In this document: piece after piece, positions 61,762-64,000 of the stretch
How the letters are laid out: each line of letters begins with the position of its first letter
Position numbering within the stretch: the first letter of the stretch is position 1
NCBI RefSeq assembly: GCF_029504735.1
Contig: NZ_JAQFIP010000002.1
Location: 124,001 to 188,000, forward strand
Source: Ereboglobus sp. PH5-10
Lineage (GTDB): Bacteria > Verrucomicrobiota > Verrucomicrobiia > Opitutales > Opitutaceae
Length of the DNA stretch: 64,000 bases
Direction: 5' to 3'
Made by a program: the position numbers and the translations under genes
The notes under the pieces: generated by a model
The model's database searches: none
What the model was told of the DNA's origin: nothing
What the model saw: the letters and a program-made list of their open reading frames with translations, nothing else

Positions 61762-64000
61762 TTACCAGGCGCGGCGGTAGCCGAGGTTTAGCGACCAGGG
61801 GCGCTCGTAACGGGATGCCTTGTTGTATTCGTAATCGAAATACACCTGGCTGCGCGCGTCGATCAGGTAGCCGACACCCGCGCCGGCTTCCATCCGCCAG
61901 CCGTCAAACCAGGGTTGGTAGGAGCGGCCTTCAACCGTCACCCTGCCGCCGCCGGTGTCGCTTTTCACCGCGGCAAACTTCAGGTAGGGTTGCCAGCGTC
62001 CGTAGTCCGCGCCGGTGCGCAGTTGCCCGCGATATTGCCAGGCGTCGGAGTCGCCGATGTGCACTTGCAGGTCGCGGCTCACGCCGTTCGAGACGGTGTA
62101 GTCCGCGCCGTTGATCCATGCCACGGCCACTTGCGCGCTGGGCTCAACCCAGTAGCGGCCGTTCATGAGACGGCGGCCAAACTCAACCGAGAGGCCTTGC
62201 GTTTGGTTGGTGTATTTGCCTCGCGAGACAAAGCCGTCCACGCCGCGCGCGTTGAGTTCGTTGGTCGAGCGGTCGAAGCGCAGGGTCGCGTCAACGAACC
62301 AGGCGTTGTCGTAGAGCCAGAGCGCGTAGAGGCCGGCGCCGATCATGTTGCTCTTGCCGTCGCCGTATTGGTTGCGCGCGTCGTCGAAGGTGCGGTCGCT
62401 GCGGCTCATGCCGAGGTAGGCGCCGGCAATGAGCACCGCGTTTTCGCGGCGGAAGATTTTATCGCCGCCGGCGGTGACGCCGTAGCTGTCCTGCTCGAAG
62501 GTGCTGCCGCCGAGTTGCGCGGAGGCGTTGAGGCGGTAGTTGTTCACGCGGGCCCAGACGTTGCCGGTGTCGGCGGGCAGGTTCACGCGGATTTCGCCGA
62601 GGCGTTTGTGGACGTTGTCGAGGTTGTAGTGCCAGTCGGCGCCCATCACGCCGGCGGTGAGCAGGATCGCGTCGGCGGCGCGGCTGAGGGCGTCGCCGCC
62701 CGAGAGGTAGTAGGCGTTTTTGTCGGGCAGAATCAGGCCGCCGTCGCCTTTGTGGAGTTTGTAGGTGTGCATGCCGGATTCGAGGCCGTCCGACTCAAAC
62801 ACGGCGTCGCCATTGGTGTAGCCGATGACTTTGAGCGCGTAGGTGCGCAGCGGGTCGTCGAGCGGCGTGTCGTTGGTCGAGTTGAGATAAACAAAGTGCG
62901 TGCCGCTGGCCGTGCCTTGGATCGAGAGTGTGTCGCTGTTTTGGTTGAACAGGTCCACGTTCATGACGCTGGTGGTGTCGCCGGTGAGGTTGCCGGTGAT
63001 CGTCAGCGTGGTGTAATTTGTCGAAAGACCGGCGGCGGTGCTGTATCTAATGAATCCGTTTTCGGCGTGCAGGTTTTTGACGGATTGCGAGTAATTGTTC
63101 AGGTCGAGCATCGCGTTGCGCAGGGTCAGGGTGCCGCTGTTTTGGATCGCGTCGGCAACGCCGGCGCGCAGGGTGCCGTTTTCGACGAGCGTGGCGCCGG
63201 CGTGCGTTTGCGCGACGGCGATGGTCGTGACGCCGGAGCCGGGGAGCACGAGGTTGCCCGCGCCGATGTTGCTGGCGAGGGTCATGTCGTAACCGTCGGC
63301 GTCGAGCGTGGCGGTGGCGTCCGCGGTGCTGACGAAGGGGTTCGAGACGGTGCCGCCGTAGCTGATGTAGAGGTCGGCGTTGTTGGCGAGCGTGGCGGTG
63401 GCGACAACGGCGTCGGCGTGCGTGATGGCGAGGTGGCCGTCGTTGGTGAGCAGCGAGGCGTCGCCCATGGCGGAGGAGCGGGTGAGGGCGAGCGCGCTGC
63501 CGGCGTCGATGACGGCGCGTGCGTTGGATGCGAGGCCGGAGTTGTCGCGCGAGATGGTGACGGTCGAGGATTCGGCGACGTGCACGGCGAGGTTGCCGGC
63601 GAGCTCGTTGCGAAGTGTGTCGGTGTAACCTTCGAGGCGCAGGGTGGCGTCGTTGCCGTCTCCGGCGATATATGCCGAGCCGAGCACCGACTGGTTTTGC
63701 GCGCGCAGGGTGCCGCTTTCATCAATCCAGAAGGCTGCGTTTTCGGTGAGGCCGGTGTTATTTCCTGTGAGGAGCACGGTGCGGTCCTCCTTGATGATGA
63801 CGACGCCGCTATTGCTGACGAGGTCCTTGCTGAATGTGCCGCTGGCATCGAGGTAGAGCCAGGTGGGGCCGAAGTCGCCGAGAAATACGGTGCCGGAGTT
63901 GCCGAGGCCGGCGAGGTTGGTGAGGTGGACATCGCTCCACGATGTGTCGCTGCCGGCATATACGTTTCCTGTGAAGCCGGTGTTGGCTCCGTGGATGTAA
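61762..64000 (-). CDS. Autotransporter with beta-strand repeat passenger, partial
   Basis: At least 746 residues; the start is beyond the right edge. The first part is a passenger with repeated beta strands (LLTGNNTGLTENAAFWIDE, VTISRDNSGLASNARAVIDAGSALALTRSS), the pattern of autotransporter-associated repeats that build a beta helix. The last 270 or so residues form the autotransporter barrel (GYTNGDAVF onwards, TGNVWARVNNYRLNAS, YGVTAGGDKIF, and the final strand SLNLGYRRAW with a terminal Trp). It should insert in the outer membrane and show the passenger outside. It converges with the GH2 gene. Confidence 0.9.
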   Translation of the reverse strand, partial: YIHGANTGFTGNVYAGSDTSWSDVHLTNLAGLGNSGTVFLGDFGPTWLYLDASGTFSKDLVSNSGVVIIKEDRTVLLTGNNTGLTENAAFWIDESGTLRAQNQSVLGSAYIAGDGNDATLRLEGYTDTLRNELAGNLAVHVAESSTVTISRDNSGLASNARAVIDAGSALALTRSSAMGDASLLTNDGHLAITHADAVVATATLANNADLYISYGGTVSNPFVSTADATATLDADGYDMTLASNIGAGNLVLPGSGVTTIAVAQTHAGATLVENGTLRAGVADAIQNSGTLTLRNAMLDLNNYSQSVKNLHAENGFIRYSTAAGLSTNYTTLTITGNLTGDTTSVMNVDLFNQNSDTLSIQGTASGTHFVYLNSTNDTPLDDPLRTYALKVIGYTNGDAVFESDGLESGMHTYKLHKGDGGLILPDKNAYYLSGGDALSRAADAILLTAGVMGADWHYNLDNVHKRLGEIRVNLPADTGNVWARVNNYRLNASAQLGGSTFEQDSYGVTAGGDKIFRRENAVLIAGAYLGMSRSDRTFDDARNQYGDGKSNMIGAGLYALWLYDNAWFVDATLRFDRSTNELNARGVDGFVSRGKYTNQTQGLSVEFGRRLMNGRYWVEPSAQVAVAWINGADYTVSNGVSRDLQVHIGDSDAWQYRGQLRTGADYGRWQPYLKFAAVKSDTGGGRVTVEGRSYQPWFDGWRMEAGAGVGYLIDARSQVYFDYEYNKASRYERPWSLNLGYRRAW

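Overview
The window looks like chromosome from a high-GC, Gram-negative heterotroph of the Planctomycetota-Verrucomicrobiota-Chlamydiota group, most likely Verrucomicrobiota close to Opitutaceae. This is an inference from gene content: a DUF1549/DUF1553-DUF1501-PPC operon, Tat-exported Gfo/Idh/MocA oxidoreductase with a DoxX-like partner, a MoxR-DUF58-VWA operon, a TIGR03663 membrane protein, a TonB-type protein, an autotransporter with repeat passenger, and several polysaccharide-degrading enzymes. There is no 16S gene to confirm it. I saw no rRNA, tRNA, CRISPR array or transposase.

Layout. 1-1000: a TetR regulator overlapping an HlyD-type adaptor that runs off the left edge, with a clear palindromic operator. 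1.2-4.85 kb: TonB-like protein, BNR-repeat protein, GreA/GreB-like factor, flavodoxin-ferredoxin protein. 4.96-8.4 kb: hemB and an ABC-2 exporter pair. 8.6-11.4 kb: GH35 beta-galactosidase. 11.6-23.8 kb: an eight-gene, almost fully translationally coupled operon (coiled-coil membrane protein, MoxR ATPase, membrane protein, ABC ATPase, ABC permease, DUF58, BatA-like, VWA). 23.8-27.3 kb: glycosyltransferase and a three-gene Gfo/Idh-DoxX-discoidin operon ending in a hairpin terminator. 27.5-31.3 kb: ApbE-like protein, TIGR03663 protein, homoserine dehydrogenase. 31.4-34.8 kb: unknown exported protein, Y-family polymerase, superoxide dismutase. 34.9-36.7 kb: a two-gene AAA ATPase plus TOPRIM-like module. 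36.7-43 kb: acyltransferase/acyl-ACP synthetase fusion, esterase, queG, shikimate kinase, RlmI-like methyltransferase.

43.2-45.7 kb is an AT-rich island with three short exported orphan proteins related to each other, one broken by two frameshifts. 45.7-52.7 kb is the PPC/DUF1501/DUF1553/Rid-like operon on the minus strand. 52.9-61.6 kb is a carbohydrate locus: AraC regulator, divergent DUF5107-TPR protein, sugar porter and GH2 enzyme. The right edge holds an autotransporter cut by the window end.

The most unusual structure is a family of short inverted-repeat elements built from CCAAATTCC/GGAATTTGG-like words. They sit exactly at gene junctions of two operons (19.1-19.4, 48.0-48.1, 49.55-49.66 kb). 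One appears to have split an ATGA stop-start overlap and duplicated the ATGA; another supplies the start and the hydrophobic core of an export signal. Other points for follow-up are the AAA/TOPRIM-like pair and the AT-rich orphan island.
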